Part shown: in pieces, positions 21,724 through 30,869 of the stretch | Layout: each line of letters starts with the position of its first letter | How positions within the stretch are numbered: position 1 is the first letter of the stretch | Origin: Anastatus disparis | Taxonomy: Eukaryota; Arthropoda; Insecta; Hymenoptera; Eupelmidae | DNA length: 64,000 bases | Assembly (NCBI GenBank): GCA_017163975.1 | Contig: JAFFSR010000344.1 | Span: 2,772,001 to 2,836,000, forward strand | Reading direction: 5' to 3' | Position numbers and translations under genes: made by a program | Notes under the pieces: generated by a model | What the model saw: only the letters and a program-made list of their open reading frames with translations | The model's database searches: none | Told to the model about the DNA's origin: nothing

Positions 21724-23171
21724 ATGTCTTTTAAAAACATATATTACGATACTTCACACGCAGCTGAGTATTCTGATGCACGTAATTTAATTCGTGTCAA
21801 TGCAAAGAATAATGAACGCCGAAAAGCACGTATTTACGAGTGGTTAAGTAATCAAGACGCCTACCCTATTAAAAAAAATCAGGTGATAAATCACCTGATT
21901 TATCAGGTGATTTATCATGCCAAAACATCATGTAACGATTTTGTTGATCTTTACACATTTTGAACCATGCTTAGTCAATTTAGAGCAAATTTTGAAAATT
22001 TTGGAAAATTTTGAACTTAGAAAATTTTTTAAATTTTGACTAATTTTACAAAAAAATTTTCAAGTTCAAAAATTTCAAAATTTTTCATAAATTGTTCTAA
22101 ATTGACTAAGCATGGTTTAAAACGTGTAAAAACCAACAAAATCGATACATGATATTTTGGCATGATAAATCACCTGATAAATCAGGTGACTTGTCAACTG
22201 ATTTTTTTCACCAGGGTACACTCTACATAAATCTATTCATCGACGATTTCCAAGATTAAGTTATAACGTAACAAATATCCTATGATTGTTGGGAGAATGA
22301 TTTATGCGATATGCAATCATTCAAGGAATATAATGATGGTTTTTGCTATATTCTCGTCGTAATAGATGTACTCAGCAAGTATGCTTGGGTGGAATTACTT
22401 CGTGATAAAAGTGCTCATAGTGTTGCTGTAGCTTTTGACAAAATTCTCAAGAGATCTAGGGGTCGAGTGCCCATCTCTCTTCAGTCAGACAAAGAAAAAG
22501 AATTTGTTGGCTCCGACTTTCAAGATTACTTGAAAAAGAAAAGTATAAAATTTCGTACTGTACGTAATCCTGATGTTAAGGCAGCTGTAGTGGAACGTTT
22601 AAATCGAACTCTCAAAGAGCGAATGTTTCGATATTTTACACATAAGAATACTCACAGGTATATCGATGTCATACAAAACATCGTAAAAGCAAACAATCAT
22701 ACGTTGCATTCGGGTATTAGAATGATACCTGCAGCAGCGACAATTTATAACGCTGCCAGAGCCCAAATGAATTTAGAAAAAAGAGCGCTTGCCCAGAGAA
22801 AACCATCTCGAGCACCTATATACATGCTGGGATCCTTTGTCCGCATCAGTCGTTCGAAAGGCGCCTTCGAGAAAGGATATGAAAAAAATTACAGCGAAGA
22901 AATTTTCAAAATCTCGCGTATATCCAGACGACAGCAGCTTTACACCTACGAATTGACGGATTTGAATGGTGAAAAAATTGATGGGTTTTTCTATCCTGAA
23001 GAGTTGGTTAGAGTTGGAAAAAAACGCTTGGCTGAAATAGAAAAATTTAAGATTGAGCGTGTAATACGCAGTAAAGGACGAGGACGGAATAAACAAGTAC
23101 TCGATAAATGGTACGGGTATCCTGAGAAATTCAATTTTCGGATAAATGCAAATGAGTTAACTAGCCTTTAG
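21724..23171 (+). pseudogene. int: Polinton retrovirus-like integrase, split by a MITE
   Basis: From ATG at 21724 the N-terminal segment runs to QDAY, where a 353 bp MITE interrupts it at a TA (21862). Coding resumes at 22217 with TLHKSIHRRFPR, changes frame near 22270, then continues open to 23171. The catalytic D,D,E residues are visible: WENDL near 22287, LQSDKEKEF near 22480 and VVERLN near 22590. A C-terminal chromodomain-like segment (FKIERVI...KWYGYPEKF) closes the protein. The enzyme would integrate element DNA. This copy is disrupted by the insertion and the frameshift. Confidence 0.9.
21864..22216. mobile_element. TA-flanked foldback MITE inside the integrase gene
   Basis: Ends are CCCT...AGGG with inverted arms of about 58 bp made of TCAGGTGATAAATCACCTG-type steps, themselves palindromic. 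The centre is also partly inverted (TGACTAAG...CATGGTT). TA is duplicated on both sides (21862-21863 and 22217-22218). Removing the insert plus one TA restores a continuous integrase codon series, A-Y-T-L-H-K. The TA duplication suggests mobilisation by a Tc1/mariner-type transposase. Confidence 0.85.
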
Positions 23172-23172
23172 A

Positions 23173-24021
23173 ATGGACAAGGATGCTTTTTACTTGGTTC
23201 TATCCAGTAACAGTAGTATAAAATACTTTCCAGATAACACAACATCCTGCTTTACTACCCACTTATTGCACGAGATACGATTACATGGTGATTGGAGTGT
23301 TGGATTGACCGAAATTCATATACCCACTACTATTTTATAAATTCAAGAATTTGAAGCAAAGTTTATCTTCCATACAGAAGGCGAAGAACCTTCTAAAAAT
23401 ATACTCAATATAGGGAACATAAAAGAGTTTGAATGTTCATTTTCCTCTGGTGTATATGAAAGTATTGGTGAGTTGGCTCGAGCAATTAATAACCACGCTG
23501 GCGAAATTAATAAGCATATAGTATTCGATACCTCGAAGAAAAGAAAAGGATTTTACGCTATACAACGAGTATGCGAGTGTAAAGGAACACATTACATTCA
23601 ATTAAATGAAAAGCTCAGAAGTATTTTTGGAATCGCAAACGAAATTTATGGTAACAGAGAGTTCATTATTTTAAAACCAAAGAAAAATAAGAAAAGCGCT
23701 AAGGGTACAGCGGTTATCGGAGATAGACCGGCATGTTTAGCGATAGCAATACCTGATCAATTCTATGAATATACAGATATATGTGTGCCTTACACAGTGG
23801 GTGATACGCAGGCTTCGCTATTATGAATAGTCACATTTAATAATACAAAGTACATCTTTGGGTCCAACGTCGTAAAACAGTTTTCTCCGATAAATTATAT
23901 TCCTTTACTTAATAACACTTTTCAGAATATCATTGTAGATATAAGGGATCAAAACGGCCACCGGATACCATTTGAGTACGGAACGTTGAGGGTTACGCTT
24001 CACTTTAAGCGTAATCACTAA
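23173..24021 (+). pseudogene. Polinton minor capsid (penton-like) protein, two nonsense codons
   Basis: Begins with ATG at 23173, 1 base after the integrase stop. TAA at 23338-23340 and TGA at 23824-23826 interrupt one continuous frame ending at TAA 24019-24021. Conserved landmarks are the SSNSSIKYFPDNT start, a GDWSVGLTEIHIP segment and the DIRDQNGHRIPFE...VTLHF end. I place it as the single jelly-roll minor capsid protein because it sits directly before the pVI-like and major capsid genes, as in other Polintons. That assignment is from recall and context. Confidence 0.6.
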
Positions 24022-24029
24022 TTTTAAAA

Positions 24030-24536
24030 ATGAGTCATTACGCCGCTTATTATTCAGAACAGATTGGTGGCGGTGGAGTCTATCGCGTATTTAGCGGTTC
24101 ACATTATCAACGTGGACATGGTATAGACAGCTTTCTAGGAGGTCTTTTCCGAAGAGTTCTACCTTATCTTACCAGTGGAGCAAAAGCAGTCAATAAAGAA
24201 GCTGTACGCGCAGGTATGCATGTACTAGACGATGTTACCAGTAATGGTGCAAATTTTAAACAGGCTGTGAATACAAGAATGCGCGAATCAGGTGAAAATC
24301 TCAAGAGAAAAACAGTTGGTAAAATTTCTGAAATGATGAAGGGATCTGGATATAAACGTCGTGTTGGCAAGCGCAAGCGTCAGTCTCCCAAAAGACGCTC
24401 AACAGCTCGTACTAAAGTTAAAAGAAAACAAAGTGTTATAAAAAAGAAAAAAGGTGGTATTCGAAAACGCAAAAGAGTTGGTAAAAAGAAAATACAAGCT
24501 TTACGCAGTGTGACGGACATTTTTGGACCTAACTAG
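24030..24536 (+). CDS. pVI-like capsid accessory/core protein, intact
   Basis: 168 residues from ATG at 24030, 8 bases after the previous gene. A QIGGGGVYRVFSG segment near the N terminus has the glycine-rich form cut by adenain-type proteases. It is followed by GIDSFLGGLFRRVLPYL, an amphipathic helix like the membrane-active helix of adenovirus protein VI. The last 60 residues are very Lys/Arg-rich, suiting DNA contact. It ends 10 bases before the major capsid start. The frame has no break. Confidence 0.8.
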   Translation: MSHYAAYYSEQIGGGGVYRVFSGSHYQRGHGIDSFLGGLFRRVLPYLTSGAKAVNKEAVRAGMHVLDDVTSNGANFKQAVNTRMRESGENLKRKTVGKISEMMKGSGYKRRVGKRKRQSPKRRSTARTKVKRKQSVIKKKKGGIRKRKRVGKKKIQALRSVTDIFGPN

Positions 24537-24546
24537 AAAAAACAAG

Positions 24547-25869
24547 ATGGCGTTCTTACACGCAAATTCATGCGAATGCATGAAATCAGAATTGGACTTA
24601 TTTACGCTTCCACCAACGCAGACATTCTTGGAATCTTCACAATTTATTCAATATAAACCAGTTTCATCGCTTACCGACGATGGCCCTATTGAATTTGTAG
24701 TACCAGGTGGTGAAGATTACATAGATCCAGCTCACACGATGCTCAATGTTCGTGTACAAATCGTGCCTAATGTTCCGGCTGACAATAGAAAAGTAGGAGC
24801 TGTTAAAAATTTTCTTTACTCACTCTTTAATCAGATTGATATATTTTTTAACCAAAAGCTCATTTCACCGCCAAACAATGCATACCCGTACAGAGCTTAT
24901 ATAGAAACATTGTTGAATTACTCAACTTCCACAATGAATTCACATCCATCCACGTCTCTTTGGTACCTCGATACTGCAGGAAAGATGGAAGCTCTCCCCA
25001 ACGTGGGGCGTAATGAACCTGGAGCTAACCTTGGCCTATTGAATCGACAATATTTTACAGGAGATTCAAAAACAATAGATTTAATTGGTCATTTACATTG
25101 CGATGTTTTCAATCAAAATAAATTTTTATTAAACGGTGTTGAAGTGAGAGTACGACTTGTACAAAGTAAAGACGCATTTTGTCTCATGGATGCTCCTGAA
25201 AATAGTACATTTAGCGTTAGCATGAAAGAAGCTTCTTTGATGATAAAACGTGTAAAAATTAGTCCAGGAATATTACTGGCCCATGCCAATGCTTTAACAG
25301 AGGCAACCACAAAATGTCCTATCACTCGTGTTGAAATAAAATCGTTTACCATGCATAGAGGTATACATGGTGACACTCTGGACAACGTTATTCTAGGCCA
25401 GTTACCTAAAAGAATTATTATTGGTTTTGTCGATAACAGAGCATTTAATGGCAATAGGCGATTCAATCCATTTAACTTTCAACATTTTTCTATAAATTAT
25501 TTCTCGCTCTACATTGACGGTGTACAAGTACCAGGTAAACCTCTACAGCCAAAATTCACTGGTGATAATCCTCAGTTCGTTGAAGCTTATCATACGCTAT
25601 TTTCTGGTACTGGAATACATTTTCTCAATGAGTCCCTTTGTCTCAACCGAGTAGATTATTCTAGAGGTTTCTGTCTGTTTGCATTCGACCTGACACCAGA
25701 TCTTTCTGCAAATTCTGCTCAACACTGGAATCTAATTAAACGTGGAAGGATAGAAGTGAAATTTGATCAGGCCTTGGAACAAACGATAAATTGCATCATT
25801 TACGCCGAATACGATAACGTTCTGGAAATAGATTCAAGTCGTAATATTATAACTGATTTCTCTGCTTAA
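24547..25869 (+). CDS. Polinton major capsid protein (double jelly-roll), intact
   Basis: 440 residues. I choose ATG 24547 (MAFLHANSCECMKSELDLF) because this start is typical of the family. The open frame continues 24 bases upstream into the previous gene without an ATG. Recognisable parts are the SELDLFTLPPTQT opening, SLTDDGPIEFVVPGGEDYID, and the middle NQKLISPPNNAYPYRAYIETLL segment. The family forms the double jelly-roll trimers of an icosahedral shell. No stop or frameshift is visible, in contrast to the enzyme genes around it. Confidence 0.9.
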   Translation: MAFLHANSCECMKSELDLFTLPPTQTFLESSQFIQYKPVSSLTDDGPIEFVVPGGEDYIDPAHTMLNVRVQIVPNVPADNRKVGAVKNFLYSLFNQIDIFFNQKLISPPNNAYPYRAYIETLLNYSTSTMNSHPSTSLWYLDTAGKMEALPNVGRNEPGANLGLLNRQYFTGDSKTIDLIGHLHCDVFNQNKFLLNGVEVRVRLVQSKDAFCLMDAPENSTFSVSMKEASLMIKRVKISPGILLAHANALTEATTKCPITRVEIKSFTMHRGIHGDTLDNVILGQLPKRIIIGFVDNRAFNGNRRFNPFNFQHFSINYFSLYIDGVQVPGKPLQPKFTGDNPQFVEAYHTLFSGTGIHFLNESLCLNRVDYSRGFCLFAFDLTPDLSANSAQHWNLIKRGRIEVKFDQALEQTINCIIYAEYDNVLEIDSSRNIITDFSA

Positions 25870-25907
25870 ACTGAAGAGTAGGGATGAAAAAAAGTGGGGA
25901 TGCTTGG

Positions 25908-25945
25908 TATAAAACTTATTTGCTGTCTCGCATCAAACATCAGTT
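25908..25945 (+). promoter_or_regulatory. TATA box and initiator for the 25995 gene
   Basis: TATAAAA at 25908-25914 and ATCAGTT at 25939-25945, with the initiator A about 34 bases downstream of the TATA start. This is close to an arthropod core promoter. The ATG is at 25995. Confidence 0.6.
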
Positions 25946-25994
25946 GGCTTTTTGAATACCACGTTATACGTTGTAGAGTCTGTAAATAATTGAG

Positions 25995-26690
25995 ATGGAT
26001 TTTGTCATAGACATTCAAGGTCTCAAAGACCGAAATAATAATTTTTTTCCAAAAGAAGTGGCAGTAATAAGTTTGAAAACAAGAGTTTTTTCACACTGGA
26101 TCGTAAAATCACCGCATAATTTTTCCGAGTTACCTGCAAGTGTTAAACGCACAAACGAATACGTAATCAATCATCATCACGGAATTCAATGGATAAAAGG
26201 CGATGTTTCCATCGGACAATTGCTACTCAATCTATACGTCATTGCAAAAGTGGCTGTAAAAATTTATACTAGAGGATACGAAAAAGCAAAGTATCTAGAA
26301 GCAGCCATGTCACGCGAAATCATTAACCTAGAAATATACTCACCATCATTCAATGTACTCTTAACAAGATATCAAAGGGATTAATTTTCATGCGTCCCTC
26401 ACAGTACGAAAGATAAGTATAAAAGAAGTGTATGTGCTCTCAATCAGGCATATATTCTGAGGAAATGGTTGCACACGAAACTATCATTGTGTATTACAGC
26501 TGACAAAATCAAAGACGACCCATTGAGATTAAGCGAACGACTTCTTGAGCGTGTAAGAGCAGAAAGATTGGCTCGTGCAGTTGACGACGGAGGTGTGGAT
26601 GAAGTTGATGATCGTCCTGCATTATCAACAGCCTCTACTAAAGCCTGTGAAGATAGCGATTCAGAAGATGATGATTCTGACGAACAATGA
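25995..26690 (+). pseudogene. Polinton-associated accessory protein with acidic tail, frameshifted
   Basis: ATG 25995 (MDFVIDIQGLKD...KEVAVISL) opens a 129-codon block with an H-G-I-x-W step and a Y-T-R-G-Y-E-K step. Coding continues in another frame from about 26390 through KYKRSVCALNQAYILRKWLHTKL into an acidic, Asp/Ser-rich end at 26690. Proteins with this start and a later C-x-L-N cluster recur in invertebrate Polinton-like elements and resemble nuclease-fold proteins in outline. I do not claim an activity. The stop overlaps the protease start (ATGA at 26687). Confidence 0.5.
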
Positions 26691-27226
26691 ATACTCGCCA
26701 AATAATCAAAGCACTAGCCTCAATCAACGCTAGGACAGTGGGTGTTTACGCAGCAGATCGAATCCCGAACGTTCTCGAACATCCAACAGCTATTGTTGCA
26801 AATATCGACGATCATACGAAAGGTGGTTCTCATTGGATTGCCATATATATAAATAAAAATGGATACGGAACCTACTTTGACAGCTACGGAATGCCATCGT
26901 CCTCACCACATCATCTCAATAGACTCAAAAGAAACTGTGTGTGATACGAGTGGAACAGACAATCAATGCAGAGCTACGATTCGCATGTTTGTGGTCAATA
27001 TTGCATTATGTTTCTATATTATATGTGTCATTTTCATAATTTACGTGCGTTTTGCAGTAAGTTTTCAAGAAATACCAAAAAAAATGACAAGATAGTTGTA
27101 AGATTTTATAATAAACTTGTAAGAAATAAATTGAAGTGTAAAAATGATGTAAAAATTTTCAGTAACGAACGTTCATTAGGATTTGGTTTTTGTAATCAGA
27201 CATGTACTTCGAGAATATCATATTAA
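26687..27226 (+). pseudogene. Adenain-like cysteine protease (maturation protease), internal TGA
   Basis: From ATG 26687, overlapping the previous stop. The catalytic His is in GGSHWIAIY (near 26830), the acidic residue in YFDSYG (near 26880) and the catalytic Cys in HVCGQYC (near 26990). TGA at 26942-26944 cuts the frame between Asp and Cys. It fits TGG to TGA and the frame continues open to 27226. The family (C5/Ulp1-like) processes capsid precursors such as the pVI-like protein here. As written, a product would end before its nucleophile. Confidence 0.85.
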
Positions 27227-27456
27227 ATCTATTATTGTAATATGAAATTTATATTCAATAAATATTAATAAAAAATGTACATTTTTTGTAACAAATTATT
27301 TACCTTTTCCTTCCCATGAACAAAAACTTATTTATCCTAAATTTTATATTACTTATTTATTTCGTATATAATTTTTCTCATACATATAACTGGATTCTCT
27401 TTTATCTATAATCAAATATATTAAAGAAACACAACCGTTATATTCTACTTATCATT

Positions 27457-27802
27457 TGAAATATAATATTACATAGATTATGATAAAATAAATGCTCAGG
27501 AGATGATGAAATTTCTACGCCATGTGACCCTTATCAAAGAAATTTAATATTACATGCTAGTTTATCAAAGGGGTATAATGGGATATTTTATTTTAACAGG
27601 ATGTGATGAAATAAACAATCAAACTTTAATATATTTTATATCAAGAAATGTAGCGTCTATATAACGCTTATCGTTGAAATATAATATTACATGTGAAGAT
27701 ATCGGAATCTATAAACAATTCAAGCTAAAAAATGTTTTGAGACAGGAAATGATGAAATATAACAGTTACATATCGCTTGGTATTGAAATATAATATTACA
27801 TG
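27457..27802 (+). repeat. Four copies of TGAAATATAATATTACATG with companion boxes
   Basis: The motif is at 27457-27474, 27539-27556 (variant), 27674-27692 and 27783-27802. Between copies lies a GGAnATGATGAAAT-type box (27499, 27599 and about 27745). The whole looks like a 100-115 bp unit repeated three to four times and decayed. Confidence 0.75.
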
Positions 27803-27921
27803 CTAAGAAATCATAACCGTCGTTGTTATCTTTTAAGATAAATACACGATTCTTAGAAAATACGCGACGAAACCCATGTGCACCCCCACATACCTATGAA
27901 TTCTGTAGAGGGGGTAATGGA

Positions 27922-27957
27922 TATAAAACGAGAGCAAGTACTAGTGCTAAATCAGTT
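27922..27957 (+). promoter_or_regulatory. TATA box and initiator for the 280-residue gene
   Basis: TATAAAA at 27922-27928 and TCAGTT at 27952-27957, with the initiator A about 32 bases downstream. It is a textbook arthropod core promoter arrangement 80 bases before the ATG at 28036. Confidence 0.65.
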
Positions 27958-28035
27958 CCACTGCAGCCACAGTTAAAGTAAGTCTTAAACGCTCGTAAGT
28001 TAACAGTTTTATCAAGCGATACATACTATTCAAAT

Positions 28036-28878
28036 ATGGCTGAATCCAACTGTCGTGAGAGTGGTCAATTGAAAGAGCATACTATTGTTCTGGATAATAT
28101 GCTCCTTTCGACAACATACGTTCTTAACAAGTCGCAAAACAAACGAGCATCTGTCGGATTATTATACGTGGGTGGATATTTCAAACCATACGTTAAAATA
28201 TCAACAAGTTCTTTTGCAAAATGGGTTAATTTTGATGCCCATGAATGGAGAAAATTCAAGAAAGATTTTGATGTGTTTACTGCATATTTTGAAGATGCAT
28301 ATAGATTCAAAGCTGAATACGGAAACCCATTAAAGATATTCATGGGGACTCACGACATTTTATTCACAAACTCCTATAATGCAAAAAGCATAACAATCAA
28401 GGGGCGGGCCATATATCAACCACCACTCAAATCTCAACTAGACGATTACAATGGAGAATCTAAAGAACCATCGAATAAAAAAATAAAACGTACATACGAA
28501 ATTGCTGCAACACATTTCCAAAAAGTGACATTTGATGGTCTTAAACATATTGCGTCGTGTATAGACGAACATCTCGTACAACTGGAACAACGTGCTGGAA
28601 AAATTAATAGGATTGTAGACTACGTTCAAGAATATTTATTGGAAGAAATTAAGAAAGATACAGAAGATGACAATCCAAAGCTGAGTATAATGAAATCATT
28701 TGCTGACTTTAATCAGTATTACGCGATAAAAATTCACGATGTAAAGACATTTATTTCAACTAAAATGCTTGATGATAGAGACTTGGATAAATATACGTTA
28801 GAAATCGTAATTTTAGAAATCAACGCACATATTTTACAACATATATATAACGATATGTATGCTTCCATGTTTGATTAA
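28036..28878 (+). CDS. 280-residue protein of unknown function, intact
   Basis: Uninterrupted from ATG 28036 to TAA 28878. The N-terminal third has alternating beta-like stretches (LLYVGGYFKPYVKIS, then WVNFDAHEWRKFKKDF), in outline like small single-stranded nucleic-acid-binding folds such as PC4. This is only a shape impression. The middle has a Lys-rich SNKKIKR step that could be a nuclear signal, and the C-terminal half is helical. It has its own promoter and a repeat array upstream. I do not recognise the family. Confidence 0.7.
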   Translation: MAESNCRESGQLKEHTIVLDNMLLSTTYVLNKSQNKRASVGLLYVGGYFKPYVKISTSSFAKWVNFDAHEWRKFKKDFDVFTAYFEDAYRFKAEYGNPLKIFMGTHDILFTNSYNAKSITIKGRAIYQPPLKSQLDDYNGESKEPSNKKIKRTYEIAATHFQKVTFDGLKHIASCIDEHLVQLEQRAGKINRIVDYVQEYLLEEIKKDTEDDNPKLSIMKSFADFNQYYAIKIHDVKTFISTKMLDDRDLDKYTLEIVILEINAHILQHIYNDMYASMFD

Positions 28879-28938
28879 ATATTGTAATAAAAAATAAAAC
28901 GTGTACACTTTAAAGAAGGAAAACCTAATGTTAAAGTA

Positions 28939-29097
28939 ATGTATGTGTGGACTTATGCAAGTCAATGTGCGCGTCGCGGTGAGTGGGAACAAATAGGTCG
29001 TGACAGAGAAAGATTCGGAATGAGGATTGAAAGAATGAAATCAATTATCGAACCTATATTGTTAAAAAAATATAATGAATATATGAACAATAAATAA
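28939..29097 (+). CDS. Small 52-codon frame, possibly the remnant of a longer protein
   Basis: ATG 28939 opens a Trp-, Arg- and Glu-rich frame (WTYASQCARRGEWEQIG, then RERFGMRIERM). It is open 16 codons upstream of the ATG without another start. Composition looks coding. It is unassigned and ends where the Polinton genes stop. Confidence 0.3.
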   Translation: MYVWTYASQCARRGEWEQIGRDRERFGMRIERMKSIIEPILLKKYNEYMNNK

Positions 29098-29305
29098 ATA
29101 GATTAGCGTTTATTATTATTTTAACATATTTGTATTTCAAACTTTTACATGAATAAACTTGACAATTGTTTATCAAAATTTATTTTTTATTTCATCCCTT
29201 CCTATTCCATTTCCTTATTCTTCTTTAGTATGAATACTGCTGCATTATATTAAATCTTTCATTTTAACTTTATTAACCAAAGAGTACACTAAAGACAGCA
29301 AAAAC

Positions 29306-29461
29306 ATGGGTCAATCTCAAGGGACGCTGAAACGACCATCTTACCTTGTTACCGATGGAACCAAGGAAGAGAAGAAACCTCTTCTTAAAGATAAAAAATC
29401 TGAGAAAATACAGTTTCATTCCAAATATTCAACTAATATACATACATTCCCAAAAATGTAG
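29306..29461 (+). CDS. Short Lys-rich 51-residue frame
   Basis: ATG 29306 to TAG 29461, with a basic product (TKEEKKPLLKDKKSEK). A histone-type 3' stem-loop follows 39 bases later on the same strand. It is not a histone sequence that I can recognise. Possibly a chance frame. Confidence 0.2.
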   Translation: MGQSQGTLKRPSYLVTDGTKEEKKPLLKDKKSEKIQFHSKYSTNIHTFPKM

Positions 29462-29499
29462 GGATATAAGAAAATATAAATAATATACTTACCGTCATC

Positions 29500-29515
29500 G
29501 GTCCTTTTCAGGACC
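29500..29515 (+). terminator. Histone-mRNA-type 3' stem-loop
   Basis: GGTCCT-TTTC-AGGACC forms a 6 bp stem and 4-base TTTC loop, exactly the shape and loop of the metazoan replication-dependent histone 3' stem-loop, followed by ACTGA. No recognisable histone gene lies upstream in the window. Confidence 0.55.
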
Positions 29516-29619
29516 ACTGATAATAAACGTAGAAACTTATAACCTTTGTAGTAGTATAAAACAGTGTATGACGTCATCATCTTTTGTTGATTAAAATAAT
29601 GACTTATTTATATAAAACA

Positions 29620-29790
29620 GGTGATTAATTTTATTGATTGTTTATATAAATAAATTTTTATCTTAATTGTTTATGTAAGATGTCGTTATCTTAATTGTTT
29701 GTTTTGTAAATAAATCGTTATCTTAATGGTTGGTTATGTAAATAAATCGTCATCTTAATGGTTTGTTTATGTAAACAAAAGATAAGAATG
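29620..29790 (+). repeat. ~32 bp tandem repeat, about five copies
   Basis: Units are built on TTGTTTATGTAAATAAATCG followed by (T)TATCTTAA, with drift between copies. TGACGTCA palindromes flank the array at about 29569 and 29801. Confidence 0.75.
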
Positions 29791-30167
29791 GTAGGTATAG
29801 TGACGTCATTGTTATGACTCCCTATACCTAACTATATACTACTTGCAATGTTAAGGGACAAACAATGTTCTCTAAAATTGTACCAAAATTCATCATATCA
29901 ACTGGTAGTCCAGGGGCAAACTACATAAGTCGTGGCTGACCGAGGTCCTCGATCCTACCCAGGTTTTTTTTATATATTTTGACCTGCTGATTCCGAATTT
30001 TTCGGGTAGAAAGTCTGAAAATGGCCTATAGCTCAACTACTACTGCTTTAACTCACAAAAGCTTAAATTGTTTGTTAAAATGTAAACTTAAAGATTACAC
30101 TAGTTGTCGACAGTATTTATAATAAGTACATTACCCATTAATCGCTCAAAATGTACTGTATACGCGT

Positions 30168-30435
30168 TATAATTGTGTGGTTGAGAATGAGAGTGGCATA
30201 AGTCACATTTTAAGAAAAATTTAGTTAGTGGTATATTTCATTTCTTTAACATTAAAACAACTTATTTTTCAAAATAGAGTGGCTTTATTGTTTATTTTTC
30301 TTTAATATTTCAAGTACTGTAAGAATGGCACTCAATAGAAATGTATATTAATTTAAAGCTTTAATATCGAAAATCTCGAAATTAGAAGTATGTGACTTAT
30401 GCCACTCCCATTCTAACCCACACAATTGTTATATT
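30168..30435. mobile_element. Short MITE with ~38 bp terminal inverted repeats
   Basis: The left end at about 30170-30211 and the right end at about 30387-30432 are reverse complements with few mismatches. They share AGTGGCATAAGTCACAT and AATTGTGTGG. The ~175 bp interior is AT-rich and non-coding. Confidence 0.75.
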
Positions 30436-30869
30436 TATATTCGTGAAATTAGACTTAGAAAATTATTTTATTAAATATATTTTTTGTTCTACAAAAAAAA
30501 GATTTCTGAATTCAATTTACTAATATTTTATTTTTATATATTATACCAGGAGATAAGCGCGCTAACCCCCACCTGACATGTAAAACTTTAAAACATATTA
30601 GATACTTTTCTAGTTTGATCATTAAAAATTTTTTTTTTTTCAAATTGACATAATTTAATTTACCAAAAATTTTTCTATTTAATTTAGAATATATTATTTT
30701 TATTTTCAAATAACTTTAAAAATTGAAATGTTTAATTTAAATTCACCGATAAATTGCAATTAATAATAAAATTAAAACACTTATATTTATTGAAACATTG
30801 CTTTAAATTAATTAATGCAATTAATAATACTTTTATTTTATAATTTGATTTAGTTAAATAATTAGAGGA

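Larger units (their letters stand above)
27230..28035 (+). promoter_or_regulatory. Intergenic region with repeat array and promoter
   Basis: There is no coding frame. It contains the TGAAATATAATATTACATG array and the TATA/initiator pair listed separately, and lies between the protease and the 280-residue gene. Confidence 0.6.
15371..29097 (+). mobile_element. Polinton/Maverick element (body)
   Basis: All recognised genes are on the plus strand: polB, packaging ATPase, small basic protein, conserved ~260-residue protein, integrase, minor capsid, pVI-like protein, major capsid, accessory protein, adenain-like protease, and a 280-residue unknown. This is the full virus-like Polinton set. Long terminal inverted repeats were not found. 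The left end abuts the errantivirus and the right end fades near 29.1 kb or later. Most enzyme genes are broken, while the major capsid and pVI-like genes are open. Confidence 0.9.

Noticed and set aside
26942..26944. Selenocysteine or recoded TGA in the Polinton protease
   Set aside because: TGG to TGA is simpler, and other genes of the same element carry similar stops of all three types.
15371..29097. A free adintovirus-like virus genome rather than an integrated element
   Set aside because: Multiple disabling mutations, a MITE insertion and flanking nested transposons show a resident, decayed genomic copy.
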